Source: Saccharopolyspora spinosa NRRL 18395 (GTDB lineage Bacteria > Actinomycetota > Actinomycetes > Mycobacteriales > Pseudonocardiaceae). From it: 64,000 bases of DNA. The notes beneath the pieces are model-generated. The model did no database searches. It saw nothing but the letters and a program-made list of their open reading frames with translations, and had not been told where the DNA came from. Positions 52,759 through 62,239 of this stretch are shown here, in pieces; within the stretch, counting starts at the first letter, position 1; each line of letters begins with the position of its first letter. The stretch lies in the NCBI RefSeq assembly GCF_000194155.1, contig NZ_GL877884.1, forward strand, positions 1 to 64,000. The letters run 5' to 3'. Both the position numbers and the translations under genes were made by a program.

Positions 52759-54273
52759 ATGCTCCAGGGCGACACCGCCCAGCCCTCCTCCCGCAGCGAT
52801 GCGTCTTCGGAAACCGTCAGCACGATCGTGCTCGCCGCTGGCGAGGGCACCAGGATGCGATCGGCGACACCGAAGGTGCTGCACCGGCTCGCGGGCAGGC
52901 CCCTGGTCGAACACGCCGTGCGCGCTGCGGCCGGTGTCGACCCCGATGCACTGGTGGTCGTGCTGGGGCACGGCCGCGACGCCGTCGCCGAGCACCTGAA
53001 AGGCCTGGCCGGCGCCCTCGACCGCCCGATCGGCACCGCGGTGCAGGAACAGCAGCTCGGCACCGGGCACGCGGTCTCGTGCGGACTTTCCGAACTGCCC
53101 GACGGCCTCACCGGCACGGTACTGGTCAGCTACGGCGACGTGCCGCTGCTGGACAGCGACACCCTGCGCGGCCTGCTCGCCGAGCACCGCGACTCCGGCA
53201 ACGCCGTCACCGTGCTGACCGCGGTGGTCGACGAGCCGACCGGTTACGGCCGGATGCTGCGCGACGCCGAGGGCCGGGTGACCGGCATCGTCGAGCAGAA
53301 GGACGCCACCCCCGAGCAGGCGGAGATCACCGAGATCAACTCCGGGGTCTACGCCTTCGACGCGGAAGTGCTCACCAACGCGCTCAAGCGGCTGTCCACC
53401 GACAACGCCCAGGGCGAGCTCTACCTGACCGACGTCCTGTCGATCGCGCGCGACGACGGCCGCCCGGTCGGCGCCCTGGTCTGCGCCGACCCGTGGCTGG
53501 TGGAAGGCATCAACGACCGGGTGCAGCTGGCCCGCCTCGGCGCCGAGATCAATCGCAGGCTGCTGCTGCGCTGGATGCGCGCGGGCGTCACGATCACCGA
53601 CCCGAACTCGGTGTGGCTGGACTGCGACGTGGTGCTGGAGCGCGACGTCCTGCTGGAGCCGGGCGTGCAGCTGCGCGCTGGCACCACCGTCGGAGAGGGC
53701 GCGACCGTCGGCCCCGACACCACGCTCACCGGCTGCGTGATCCACCCAGGCGCCTCCGTGGTGCGCACCCACGGTGAGGGCGCCGAAATCGGGCCGGACG
53801 CCCAGGTCGGGCCGTTCGCCTTCCTGCGCCCCGGCACGCGGCTCGGCACGAAGGGCAAGATCGGCACCTTCGTCGAGACCAAGAACGCCGCGATCGGCGA
53901 CGGCACCAAGGTGCCGCACCTGAGCTACGTGGGCGACGCGACGATCGGCGAGCAGAGCAACATCGGCGCCGCCACCGTCTTCGTCAACTACGACGGGGTG
54001 GCCAAGCACCACACCGTGATCGGATCACACGCCCGGACCGGCGCGGACAACATGTTCGTCGCCCCGGTCGAGGTCGGCGACGGCGCCTACACCGCCGCCG
54101 GCTCCGTGATCACCCAAGATGTCCCGCCAGGGGCGATGGCGGTCGCCCGCGGGAAGCAACGCACCATCGAAGGCTGGGTCGCCAGACGCCGCCCCGGCAC
54201 CGCCGCAGACCAGGCCGCGCAACAGGCTTTGTCGAAAGAACCAACCACCAATCCGACGAACGGCGCCCAGTGA
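52759..54273 (+). CDS. glmU: Bifunctional GlcNAc-1-P uridylyltransferase / glucosamine-1-P acetyltransferase
   Basis: The 504-residue enzyme makes UDP-GlcNAc for peptidoglycan. The N-terminal uridylyltransferase has LAAGEGTRMRSATPK and QLGTGHA. The C-terminal left-handed beta-helix hexapeptide domain includes PFAFLRPGT, FVETKNAAIG, PHLSYVGDATIGEQSNIGA and the catalytic region NYDGVAKHHTVIG. It is full length. GGGAGAG precedes ATG 52759. The disordered C-terminal tail (KEPTTNPTNGAQ) is usual. It is followed closely by prs. Confidence 0.96.
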   Translation: MLQGDTAQPSSRSDASSETVSTIVLAAGEGTRMRSATPKVLHRLAGRPLVEHAVRAAAGVDPDALVVVLGHGRDAVAEHLKGLAGALDRPIGTAVQEQQLGTGHAVSCGLSELPDGLTGTVLVSYGDVPLLDSDTLRGLLAEHRDSGNAVTVLTAVVDEPTGYGRMLRDAEGRVTGIVEQKDATPEQAEITEINSGVYAFDAEVLTNALKRLSTDNAQGELYLTDVLSIARDDGRPVGALVCADPWLVEGINDRVQLARLGAEINRRLLLRWMRAGVTITDPNSVWLDCDVVLERDVLLEPGVQLRAGTTVGEGATVGPDTTLTGCVIHPGASVVRTHGEGAEIGPDAQVGPFAFLRPGTRLGTKGKIGTFVETKNAAIGDGTKVPHLSYVGDATIGEQSNIGAATVFVNYDGVAKHHTVIGSHARTGADNMFVAPVEVGDGAYTAAGSVITQDVPPGAMAVARGKQRTIEGWVARRRPGTAADQAAQQALSKEPTTNPTNGAQ

Positions 54274-54296
54274 CGGACGTCTTACGGGGAGGGACG

Positions 54297-55283
54297 ATGA
54301 CCGTGAGTGCCATGTCTGCGACCCCGAAGAAGAGCCTCAAGCTCTTCTCCGGTAGCAGTCACCCGGAACTTGCCGAGGAGGTGGCCAAGCAGCTCGACGT
54401 AACGGTCACGCCCCAGGCTGCCTACAAGTTCGCTAACGGCGAGATCTTCGTGCGCTACGACGAGTCGGTGCGCGGCTGCGACGCCTTCGTCATCCAGTCG
54501 CACTGCAACCCGCTCAACGACGCCATCATGGAACAGCTGCTCATGGTGGACGCGCTCAAGCGCGCCAGCGCCAAGCGCATCACCGTGGTCATGCCGTTCT
54601 ACGGCTACGCGCGCCAGGACAAGAAGCACAAGGGTCGCGAGCCGATCTCGGCGCGGCTGATGGCCGACCTGTTCAAGACCGCCGGCGCGGACCGGATCAT
54701 GGCGGTGGACCTGCACACCGACCAGATCCAGGGTTTCTTCGACGGCCCGGTGGACCACCTGATGGCCCAGAAGCTGCTGGCCAGCTACATCCGCGACACC
54801 TACGCGGGCGAGCAGATCACCGTGGTCTCCCCCGACTCCGGCCGCGTCCGGGTGGCGGAGAAGTGGGCCGACGACCTCGGCGGCACGCCGCTGGCGTTCA
54901 TCCACAAGACCCGCGACCCCAGCAAGCCCAACCAGGTGGTCGCCAACCGCGTCGTCGGTGACGTCGAGGGCCGGCTGTGCGTGCTGGTCGACGACATGAT
55001 CGACACCGGCGGCACCATCACCAAGGCCACCGAGCAGCTGCTAGCGGCCGGTGCAAAGGACGTCATCATCGCCGCCACCCACGCCGTGCTGTCCGGCCCG
55101 GCGGTGGACCGGCTGTCGTCCTGCGGCGCGAAGGAGGTCGTGCTGACCAACACGCTGCCGATCCCGGAGGAGCGCCGGTTCCCGAACCTCACGGTCCTGT
55201 CGATCGCCCCGCTGGTCGCGGAGGCCATCCACCAGGTCTTCGAGGACGGCTCCGTCACCAGCCTCTTCGACGGCCGCGCCTGA
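54297..55283 (+). CDS. prs: Ribose-phosphate pyrophosphokinase
   Basis: The 328-residue enzyme forms PRPP from ribose 5-phosphate and ATP, feeding nucleotide, His and Trp synthesis. It has the metal-binding DLHTDQIQGFF near 140 and the PRPP-binding loop VLVDDMIDTGGTITKA near 240. GGGGAGGG supports ATG 54297. It is probably co-transcribed with glmU, 23 bp upstream, as in mycobacteria. Confidence 0.95.
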   Translation: MTVSAMSATPKKSLKLFSGSSHPELAEEVAKQLDVTVTPQAAYKFANGEIFVRYDESVRGCDAFVIQSHCNPLNDAIMEQLLMVDALKRASAKRITVVMPFYGYARQDKKHKGREPISARLMADLFKTAGADRIMAVDLHTDQIQGFFDGPVDHLMAQKLLASYIRDTYAGEQITVVSPDSGRVRVAEKWADDLGGTPLAFIHKTRDPSKPNQVVANRVVGDVEGRLCVLVDDMIDTGGTITKATEQLLAAGAKDVIIAATHAVLSGPAVDRLSSCGAKEVVLTNTLPIPEERRFPNLTVLSIAPLVAEAIHQVFEDGSVTSLFDGRA

Positions 55284-55313
55284 CCGAGCGAGGTCGAACG
55301 GCCACTTACCACG

Positions 55314-55348
55314 AGCGGCCCCGGTCCACTTCGGACCGGGGCCGCTCG
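55314..55348. terminator. Strong terminator after prs
   Basis: Perfect 15-bp arms (55314-55328 and 55334-55348) with loop ACTTC lie 31 bp past the prs stop codon. Confidence 0.75.
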
Positions 55349-55358
55349 CCGCTTCGCG

Positions 55359-55418
55359 GTTCCGCCCCCCGCACCGCAACGCGAGAAGAAGCTGGAAAAC
55401 GCTCGATGGAAATCGCGT
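55359..55418. repeat. Second copy of the 60-bp dispersed repeat
   Basis: This stretch matches 37337-37395 over its whole length, with shared blocks GGTTCCGCC, AACGC, AGAAG and AACGCTC and a common final palindrome half. It ends 6 bp before the convergent nitroreductase gene. Only the right-hand end of the 107-bp element type is present here. Confidence 0.7.
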
Positions 55419-55423
55419 GGTGA

Positions 55424-56038
55424 TCAGACGGTGGTGACGACCTCGTCGTAGTCGAGGCGGGGCAGGCGGTCGAACCAGGGGTTCTCGCCCGGCTTGCCGA
55501 TGTTCACGACCACCAGCGACTGCTGCTTGCCCGCCGGGAAGAACTCCGCGTTGATCCCGGCCGCGTCGAACCCGGTCATCGGGCCTGCGGCCAGCCCTGC
55601 GGCGCGCACGCCGAGGATGAAGTACGCGATCTGCAGGCTCGCGTTGAGCGTCGCGTTGTTCAGGCGGAGCTCGTCGTTGGCCGCGAACATGTCCTTCACG
55701 CCTTCCAGCTGCGGGAACACGCGCGGCAGGTTCTCGTGGAAGTCGGTGTCAGCGGCCAGGATCGCCACCAGCGGGGCCTTCTCGGTCTTGGCCCGGTTGC
55801 CCTCCATCAGGTGCGGCAGCAGCCGCTGCCGGCTCTCCTCGGAGCGCACCAACAGGATCCGCAGCGGCTGCTGGTTCATCGACGTCGGGGCCCACTTGAC
55901 CAGGTCGTAGATCGCCTGGACCTGCTCGTCGGTGACGGGCTCGTCGCTGAAGCTGTTGGCTGTGCGGGCGTCGCGGAACAGCAGGGCCTGGGCGTCCGCG
56001 CCGAGCACCAGCTGCTCGGCCTGGTCGATCGCGGTCAT
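55424..56038 (-). CDS. Nitroreductase-family FMN oxidoreductase
   Basis: The 204-residue protein resembles RutE/HadB-type malonic semialdehyde reductases: FRDARTANSFSDEPVTDEQV at the N-terminus, DLVKWAPTSMNQQPLRILLV with FMN-binding residues, and AAGLAAGPMTGFDAAGINAEF. It reduces nitro, quinone or semialdehyde substrates with NAD(P)H. Its place between prs and rplY, where mycobacteria have lpqT, indicates replacement of that segment. Confidence 0.82.
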   Translation of the reverse strand: MTAIDQAEQLVLGADAQALLFRDARTANSFSDEPVTDEQVQAIYDLVKWAPTSMNQQPLRILLVRSEESRQRLLPHLMEGNRAKTEKAPLVAILAADTDFHENLPRVFPQLEGVKDMFAANDELRLNNATLNASLQIAYFILGVRAAGLAAGPMTGFDAAGINAEFFPAGKQQSLVVVNIGKPGENPWFDRLPRLDYDEVVTTV

Positions 56039-56177
56039 GAGCTAACTCCTGGAGCCGTCGGGTGGGAATCGGGGACTCGCACGGGACGGCGCGAGCCACT
56101 GTCATCTCAACATTTTTGAGCCTTCAAGTATTTCAGGACCGGCCTTCTGTGACTGGAATCACCGATCCCGAGGCTGC

Positions 56178-56813
56178 TCAGTAGCCGACCGTGAAGCGCT
56201 GCCGCCGGTGCGCGGGCCGCTCCAGTTCGTCGACGAACGCGATCGCGTAGTCGTCGCCACTGATCGAGGAGTTGCCGTCCGCATTTGTCACCAGCACGTC
56301 GCCGCCGAGCCGGTAGGACCCGGTCCGCTCGCCCGGAGCGTGGGCACCGAAGTTCGCCGGGGGGCTGACGTAGAACCAGTCCACCCCGGCGGGCGCCTCC
56401 TGGAGCGCCGCGAGCACCTCCGCGTGCGCGCCCGCCTCCGGCTTGAACTCGTCCGGGAATTCCGAGGTATCGATCAACCGCGGGCCCCCATCGGCGACCC
56501 GCAGGCTGCTGGCACCGCCGACCACGCCGATCCGCAGGCCGCGCCGATTGGCCGTGGCGAACAGCGTTGGCACCGCGTCGAACAGCTTCGTGCCGTCGGG
56601 CATCGGCCGCCCCGGGATCGCCACGATCAACGCGCCCGCACCCGCGGTCGCGTCGAGCACGAACTTCTCGTCGTGTAGCGAGCCCGCCTCCCTCGGCTCG
56701 GCCAACGACTCGACGTGCCGCGCCACGCCGACCACCTCGTGCCCGCGCTGCCGCGCTTCCCGCAGGATCTTGCCGCTGGCGAAGCCGGTGGCACCAAACA
56801 GGACCAGTCTCAT
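56178..56813 (-). CDS. NAD(P)-binding reductase (atypical SDR)
   Basis: The 211-residue Rossmann protein has MRLVLFGATGFASGKILREA at the start, RIGVVGGASSLRVADG near 95 and VDWFYVSPPANFGAHAPG near 145, as in the NAD(P)H-binding family often repressed by HxlR/MarR regulators. The start is ATG 56813 with AGGAGG-like sequence upstream. A nested palindrome upstream is its likely operator. Confidence 0.82.
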   Translation of the reverse strand: MRLVLFGATGFASGKILREARQRGHEVVGVARHVESLAEPREAGSLHDEKFVLDATAGAGALIVAIPGRPMPDGTKLFDAVPTLFATANRRGLRIGVVGGASSLRVADGGPRLIDTSEFPDEFKPEAGAHAEVLAALQEAPAGVDWFYVSPPANFGAHAPGERTGSYRLGGDVLVTNADGNSSISGDDYAIAFVDELERPAHRRQRFTVGY

Positions 56814-56833
56814 CGCATCCTCCTTCTGTGCTG

Positions 56834-56865
56834 GTCACCGACGATAACTATTAGTTACTGGTGAC
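56834..56865 (-). promoter_or_regulatory. Nested palindromic operator upstream of the reductase gene
   Basis: The perfect 13-bp palindrome TAACTATTAGTTA (56845-56857) is flanked by GTCACC and GGTGAC (56834-56839 and 56860-56865), 21 bp before the start codon. This resembles HxlR-type sites. No HxlR gene lies in the window. Confidence 0.6.
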
Positions 56866-57201
56866 TTCAAAGTGCACTGAGTTCCTGGAGGTAACCATCG
56901 AGCTGGCGCGCCCGTGCCGAACGCCCGGGAGCGACCCGAACCGGGTGGAGTCACCCATGCGAAAACGACTGTGCAAGCAACGTTTAGACTAGTCAGGTTG
57001 CCTCGGCGAGGTCGGGACGTTCGCCCGGCGTGATCGACGCGGTGGCACGGTGGTCGCCGACCATTCGGTTGGCGCACTGATGTCGCTCACACCCCGGGTG
57101 CCCGTTCGGCACCGCGTCGTAATCACGCCAGTAGCGCGCCCCACCGCCGCAGGCCAGCGACCAATTCACGTTCCGCCCGACGTCATGAGGAGTGCACCAC
57201 C
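56866..57201. other. Promoter region of rplY
   Basis: No gene is convincing in this 336-bp interval. The AT-richer patch at 56950-57000 is the probable promoter area for rplY. Confidence 0.4.
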
Positions 57202-57804
57202 GTGTCCGAGGTACGTATCGCCGTCGAGCAGCGCACCGAGTTCGGCAAGGGGGCGGCCCGCCGCACCCGCCGCGCCGGCAAGATCCCCGCGGTGCTCTAC
57301 GGTCATGGCGCCGACCCGAAGCACCTGTCCCTGCCCTCCGTGGAGTTCGCCCGCGCGATCCGCGAGAACGGGCACAACGCGGTGCTGACGCTTGATGTGT
57401 CCGGTAGCGACAGCGAGCTCGCGCTCACCAAGACCATCACCACGCACCCGATCAAGAACTACATCGAGCACGTCGACCTGCTGCTGGTCAAGCGCGGCGA
57501 GAAGGTCACCGTCGCGGTTCCGGTCGTGCTCTCCGGCGAGGCCGGCCCCGGCGGCCTGGTCAGCCAGGAGATCACCGACGTCGAGATCGAGACCGAGGCG
57601 CTGCACATCCCCGAGCAGCTGGAGCTGTCGATCGCCGGTGCCGAGATCGGCACCCAGTTCCACGCCTCCGACATCCAGCTGCCGGCGGGCGTGACCCTGC
57701 AGTCCGACCCCGAGGCACTGGTCGTCAACGTCACCGAAGCCGCCGCGTCGATGGCCGAAGAGGCCCCCGCCGAGGCCGCCGAGGGCGAGACCGAAGAGGC
57801 CTGA
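57202..57804 (+). CDS. rplY: 50S ribosomal protein L25, CTC form
   Basis: The 200-residue protein combines the L25 5S-rRNA-binding domain ([38 protein letters not shown]) with the C-terminal CTC domain and an acidic tail ([15 protein letters not shown]). The start codon is GTG, with GAGG upstream. It is followed by pth, the usual partner. Confidence 0.95.
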   Translation: MSEVRIAVEQRTEFGKGAARRTRRAGKIPAVLYGHGADPKHLSLPSVEFARAIRENGHNAVLTLDVSGSDSELALTKTITTHPIKNYIEHVDLLLVKRGEKVTVAVPVVLSGEAGPGGLVSQEITDVEIETEALHIPEQLELSIAGAEIGTQFHASDIQLPAGVTLQSDPEALVVNVTEAAASMAEEAPAEAAEGETEEA

Positions 57805-57826
57805 GCCCCCGACGTCGGGCCGCACC

Positions 57827-57863
57827 GCGCGCTGTCCCCCTCGACCTGAGCGGGACAGCGCGC
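57827..57863 (+). terminator. Hairpin between rplY and pth
   Basis: Perfect 12-bp arms GCGCGCTGTCCC and GGGACAGCGCGC (57827-57838 and 57852-57863) with a 13-nt loop lie in the spacer. It may attenuate read-through into pth. Confidence 0.6.
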
Positions 57864-57895
57864 TGCGTGCCATCTAGAGCAGGAGACTTCTTCCC

Positions 57896-58471
57896 GTGAG
57901 CACTCCGGACTCGGTCGCGCTGATCGTCGGGCTCGGCAACCCCGGTCCGCGCTACGCCGGAAACCGGCACAACATCGGTTTCCTCGTCGCCGACGAGCTC
58001 GCCGACCGGATCGGCGGGAAGTTCAAGGCGCACAAGGCCGGTGCCGAGGTCGTCGAGGGACGGCTGGCCGGAGCGCGCGCCGTGCTGGTCAAGCCGCGCT
58101 CGTTCATGAACCTCTCCGGCGGCCCGGTGGCCGGCGCGGTGAAGTTCTACAAGGCGCCGCCGGAGTCCCTGATCGTGATCCACGACGAGCTCGACCTGCC
58201 GTTCGGCACCATCCGGCTCAAGCGCGGTGGCGGCGAGAACGGCCATAACGGGCTGCGCTCGATCAGCAAGTCCCTGGGCACCCGCGACTACGTGCGGGTC
58301 CGCTTCGGCATCGGCCGTCCGCCCGGCCGGATGGACCCCGCCGACTACGTCCTGAAGGACTTCTCCGGGACGGAGCGCAAGGAGCTCGCCTACTTCATCG
58401 ACGTCTGCGCGGACGCGGTGGAAGCTTTGGTCACCAAGGGCCTCGAAGCCGCCCAGAACCAGTTCCACTAA
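57896..58471 (+). CDS. pth: Peptidyl-tRNA hydrolase
   Basis: The 191-residue enzyme recycles peptidyl-tRNA released by stalled ribosomes. It has [18 protein letters not shown] with the catalytic His, [11 protein letters not shown], and [19 protein letters not shown] with the catalytic Asp, followed by [16 protein letters not shown]-like GGAGACTTC precedes GTG 57896. Confidence 0.96.
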   Translation: MSTPDSVALIVGLGNPGPRYAGNRHNIGFLVADELADRIGGKFKAHKAGAEVVEGRLAGARAVLVKPRSFMNLSGGPVAGAVKFYKAPPESLIVIHDELDLPFGTIRLKRGGGENGHNGLRSISKSLGTRDYVRVRFGIGRPPGRMDPADYVLKDFSGTERKELAYFIDVCADAVEALVTKGLEAAQNQFH

Positions 58472-58476
58472 CGCCG

Positions 58477-58508
58477 GGAGCGGCGATTTCGCGCGAAAAC
58501 GCCGCTCC
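58477..58508 (+). terminator. Terminator of pth
   Basis: Nine-bp arms (58477-58485 and 58500-58508) with a 14-nt loop lie 6 bp after the stop. Further on, 58559-58640 has imperfect pairing of GAAGGGCACC with its complement, a degenerate relative of the AAGGGTGCC hairpins. Confidence 0.55.
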
Positions 58509-58669
58509 TACCCGTTCCCGGATCACTGCGCCCCCGCTGCAACGGGTGGATCTTTCCGTGTGAAGGGCACCGTCGTCCCCGTGGAGGCACTGGCGCGCCG
58601 TGTGTCCTAGGTGCCGGTCGAAAGCGCCCTTCACCCATCGCACCAACGGGTTCCGTTCGTCCACATTGG

Positions 58670-60322
58670 TCAGTTGCTGGGGACCAGGGACGCGGTCGCG
58701 GCTCGTTTGAGCTTCCCGGACGGGGTTTTCGGCAGCGAACCCGGAGCCAGCACCACGACCGCCGACGGGCGGACGCCCACGGCGTCGACGATGCGGGCCG
58801 CGACCTCCTTGCGCAGCGCCTTCTCCGCGTTCTCATCGCCCGCCAAGCGCGACTCCAGCACCACCGCGAAGCGTTCGCGGCGGCTCCCGGCGTCCTGCCG
58901 GACGGCGGCGGCGTTGCCCGCGCGCACCCCCTCGACCTGGCAGGCGGCCCGCTCGACGTCCACCGGGTAGATGTTGCGGCCGCCCATGATGATCACGTCC
59001 TTGCGGCGCCCGCAGATCACCACCTGCCCGTCGACCAGGTACCCCTCGTCCCCGGTGTCCAGCCAGCCGTCTTCGTCCTTTGTGGACAGCGGCCCGTCGA
59101 CGGTGAGGTAGCCCGGCGTCACCGCCGCGCCCCGGATCCGCAGCCGCCCCACCTGCCGCTCCCCCAGCTGCTGCCCGGCGTCGTCGACGACGTCGACGTC
59201 CAGGCCCGGCAGCGGGTGGCCCAGCAGCGCGAACTGCCGCGCCCGCTCGGCATCCGGCGATACCGGCTTCGCCCGGCGCTGCTGCTCCAGCGCGTCCGCA
59301 TCGACGACGTCGACCTCCAAACCCCGGCCCAGCGGGGCGAAGGACACCGCGAGCGTGGCCTCGGCCATCCCGAAGGCGCACACCATGCAGTTCGAGCGGA
59401 GTCCGAACCGGGCGCCCTCGTCGGTGAACGACTGCGCCGCCGACGGATCGATGGGTTCGGCGCCGTTGAGCGTGAACCGCAGGCTCGACAGGTCGAAGTC
59501 GCCGTCGTCGGCGCGAGCCATCCGGCGGGCGACGATGGCGTAGGCGAAGTTCGGCGCGGCGGTCACGGTCGCGCGGTACCGGGTGATCAGCTCGGGCCAC
59601 AGCAGCGGCCGGGCCACGAAGTCCGCCGGGGTGACCTTTACCGCCGACATCCCGATGGCCATCGGCACCGTCAGGCAACCGACCATCCCCATGTCGTGGA
59701 ACAGCGGCAGCCAGGACACCGCGACGTCGCGCTCGGGAGTGAGATCGACGGCGGCAACCATCGCCCGCAGGTTCGCGTAGAGGTTGCCGTGCGTGATCCG
59801 CACCGCCTTGGGTTCGGCGGTGGAGCCGCTGGTCAACTGCAGCAGGGCGGTCGCGTCCTCGTCGACCGCGACCGGCTCGGCGAGTGGTTCGCCGCCGGTG
59901 AGGCCAGCCAGGTCCCGGTAGACGATCGCGCTCTCCTCGAGCACCCCGGCCAGCTCCTCGAAAGGAGTGCCCAGCAGCACCAGCCGCGCACCGATCATCT
60001 TGAGCACCCGAACGGTGTCCTCGGCCCAGTGCGCGAGGTCCGTGCGCGGCGTCGGCTGGTGCAGCATGGTCACGCTGCCGCCGCCGAGCCACACGGCCTG
60101 CACGGCGGGCGCGATCAGCCCCGGATCTGCGGCGAGGATCGCGACGACCCGCCCGGGCCCGAGGTCGTCGCCCAGCGCCCCGGCCATCCGTAGCGCATCG
60201 GCGTGCACCTCAGCCCACGTCCGGAACCACGGTTGGTCGGGCTCGCCTGTCGTGAGCCCCCGCGCCTGCGCACCGGAGTTCTCCCGGGCGGACGCCACCA
60301 GTGTCTCCACGAACTGACTCAT
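58670..60322 (-). CDS. Fatty acyl-AMP ligase-like enzyme
   Basis: The 550-residue ANL enzyme of the FadD/FAAL type has the phosphate loop LLQLTSGSTAEPKAV (around 165), CAFGMAEATLAVSFAP (around 310) and GWLDTGDEGYLVDGQVVICG (around 425), and the C-terminal lysine motif PKTPSGKLKRAA. It activates fatty acids as acyl-adenylates, probably for lipid or polyketide assembly. It sits where M. tuberculosis has pks16 (Rv1013), between ispE and pth. Confidence 0.88.
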   Translation of the reverse strand: MSQFVETLVASARENSGAQARGLTTGEPDQPWFRTWAEVHADALRMAGALGDDLGPGRVVAILAADPGLIAPAVQAVWLGGGSVTMLHQPTPRTDLAHWAEDTVRVLKMIGARLVLLGTPFEELAGVLEESAIVYRDLAGLTGGEPLAEPVAVDEDATALLQLTSGSTAEPKAVRITHGNLYANLRAMVAAVDLTPERDVAVSWLPLFHDMGMVGCLTVPMAIGMSAVKVTPADFVARPLLWPELITRYRATVTAAPNFAYAIVARRMARADDGDFDLSSLRFTLNGAEPIDPSAAQSFTDEGARFGLRSNCMVCAFGMAEATLAVSFAPLGRGLEVDVVDADALEQQRRAKPVSPDAERARQFALLGHPLPGLDVDVVDDAGQQLGERQVGRLRIRGAAVTPGYLTVDGPLSTKDEDGWLDTGDEGYLVDGQVVICGRRKDVIIMGGRNIYPVDVERAACQVEGVRAGNAAAVRQDAGSRRERFAVVLESRLAGDENAEKALRKEVAARIVDAVGVRPSAVVVLAPGSLPKTPSGKLKRAATASLVPSN

Positions 60323-60399
60323 GTGACGCAGCTTACGAGCACCGTGATCGGCCGCACAGCGTCCGCCACTCCGGTGGGTGCCGGTCTGACGACTTCTGG

Positions 60400-62181
60400 T
60401 CAGCCGAGCTGATCGGCGAGTTCCATCCAGCGGGTCTCGATGTCGTCCTTCTCCTGCTTCAGCGCCCGCAGCTCCACGTTCAGCTCAGCCACCCGCTCCG
60501 GCGCCGTCGCGGCTTCCGCGAGCTTCTCGTGCAGGCCCGCCTCGCGCTCCTCGAGCTTGTCGAGCTGGCGCTCGCAGCGCGCGAGCTCCTTGCGCGCCGC
60601 ATGCTCCTCCGCGCCGGAGAGCCCTCGCGGCTTCGCCGCGTCGGTCGCCTGCTTGCCGACGCTGCCTTCTGCGGCGTCCAGCAGCGACTCCCGCCGCTCC
60701 AGGTACTCGTCGATACCGCCCGTCAGGTGGGTGAGCCGACCGTCACCGAACAGCGCGTGCACGCTGTCGCACACCCGCTCCACCAGGTAGCGGTCGTGGG
60801 AGACGACCACCAGCGTGCCCGGCCAGTTGTCCAGCAGGTCCTCGAGCTGCTGGAGCGTGTCGATGTCGAGGTCGTTGGTGGGCTCGTCGAGGATCAGCAC
60901 GTTCGGCTCGGCCATCAGCAGCCTCGCCAGCTGCAGGCGGCGGCGCTCGCCGCCGGAAAGGTCCTCGACGGGCGTCCACTGCCGCCCCTTACCGAACCCG
61001 AAGCGCTCGCCGAGCTGCGACGCGGACAGCTCGTACTTGCCGAGGGTGACCCGCTCGGCGACGTCCTCGATCGCTTCCAGCACCCGCCATTGCCCGGGCA
61101 GGTCGTGCAGTTCCTGGGTCAGGTGCGCCAGCCGCACCGTCTTGCCCTCGACGCGCTTGCCCGCGTCGGGTTCGCGTTCCCCGGCGAGCAGCTTGAGCAG
61201 CGACGTCTTGCCGGAGCCGTTGACGCCGACCAGGCCGATCCGGTCGCCGGGGCCGATGCGCCAGGTGACGGCGTCCAGCAGCGCGCGGTCCGCGATCCGG
61301 AGGTCGACATCCTCCAGCTCCAGCACCGTCTTGCCGAGGCGCCGCTTGGCGAACGCGACCAGCTCGACGGTGTCGCGGGGCTCCGGCACATCGGCGATCA
61401 GCGCCTCGGCGGCCTCCATCCGGTACCGGGGCTTCGAGGTGCGGGCCTTCGCACCGCGCTGCAGCCACGCGAGTTCCTTGCGGGCGAGGTTCTGTCGCTT
61501 CTCCTCGGCCTGCTGGGTGATGCGGGCGCGTTCAGCGCGGGCGAAGATCCAGTCGGCGTAGCCGCCCTCGTACTGCTCGACACGGCCCTGGACGACCTCC
61601 CAGGTGCGGTTGCAGACGGTGTCCAGGAACCAGCGGTCGTGGGTGACGATCACCAGCGCGCACTTGCGCTCCAGCAGGTGGTCGGCCAGCCAGTGCACGC
61701 CTTCGACGTCCAGGTGGTTGGTCGGCTCGTCGAGCACCAGCAGGTCGAGGTCGCGCACCAGCGCGGCGGCCAGCGCGACGCGGCGGCGCTCGCCGCCGGA
61801 GAAGTCGGTGACCGGGGTGTCCAGGCCGAGGCGGGTCATGCCGAGGCCGGTGAGCACCGACCGCACTCGCGGGTCGGCGGCCCATTCGTGTTCGGCGCTG
61901 AAGCCGTGCGGGTCGAGCACCGCGTTGCGCACGGTCGAGTTCGCGGGCAGCTCGGTGCGCTGCGTGACCACCGCCATCCGCAGGTCACGAAACTGGCTGA
62001 CCCGGCCGCTGTCGGGTTCGGCGATGCCGGCGAGGACCTCCAGCAGCGTCGTCTTACCGCCGCCGTTGAGCCCGACGACCCCGATGCGCTCGCCCGCCGA
62101 GACGCCCAGCGAAACTCCGTCCAGCAGCGGGCGCACGCCGTAGCTCTTGCTGACCGACTCCAGATTGACCAGGTTCACCAT
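60400..62181 (-). CDS. ABC-F family ATPase
   Basis: The 593-residue soluble protein has two ABC cassettes joined by a helical linker. The first has GLNGGGKTTLLEVL, FSGGERRRVALAAAL and LLVLDEPTNHLD, and the second GVNGSGKTSLLKLL, LSGGERRRLQLARLL and LILDEPTNDLD. No transmembrane segments are present. The C-terminal coiled coil (EHAARKELARCERQLDKLEE) matches Uup-type proteins. ABC-F proteins act on the ribosome or confer antibiotic resistance. Confidence 0.93.
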   Translation of the reverse strand: MVNLVNLESVSKSYGVRPLLDGVSLGVSAGERIGVVGLNGGGKTTLLEVLAGIAEPDSGRVSQFRDLRMAVVTQRTELPANSTVRNAVLDPHGFSAEHEWAADPRVRSVLTGLGMTRLGLDTPVTDFSGGERRRVALAAALVRDLDLLVLDEPTNHLDVEGVHWLADHLLERKCALVIVTHDRWFLDTVCNRTWEVVQGRVEQYEGGYADWIFARAERARITQQAEEKRQNLARKELAWLQRGAKARTSKPRYRMEAAEALIADVPEPRDTVELVAFAKRRLGKTVLELEDVDLRIADRALLDAVTWRIGPGDRIGLVGVNGSGKTSLLKLLAGEREPDAGKRVEGKTVRLAHLTQELHDLPGQWRVLEAIEDVAERVTLGKYELSASQLGERFGFGKGRQWTPVEDLSGGERRRLQLARLLMAEPNVLILDEPTNDLDIDTLQQLEDLLDNWPGTLVVVSHDRYLVERVCDSVHALFGDGRLTHLTGGIDEYLERRESLLDAAEGSVGKQATDAAKPRGLSGAEEHAARKELARCERQLDKLEEREAGLHEKLAEAATAPERVAELNVELRALKQEKDDIETRWMELADQLG

Positions 62182-62239
62182 CGGGTGCTCGTCTACTCCA
62201 TCATCTGCGTTGCGTGATCACGGGCTGGGGTCGTCCCGG

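Noticed and set aside
60301-62217. Long + strand frame opposite the ABC-F gene
   Set aside because: The ABC-F motifs on the minus strand are complete. The + frame is Arg/Leu/Gln-rich without motifs.
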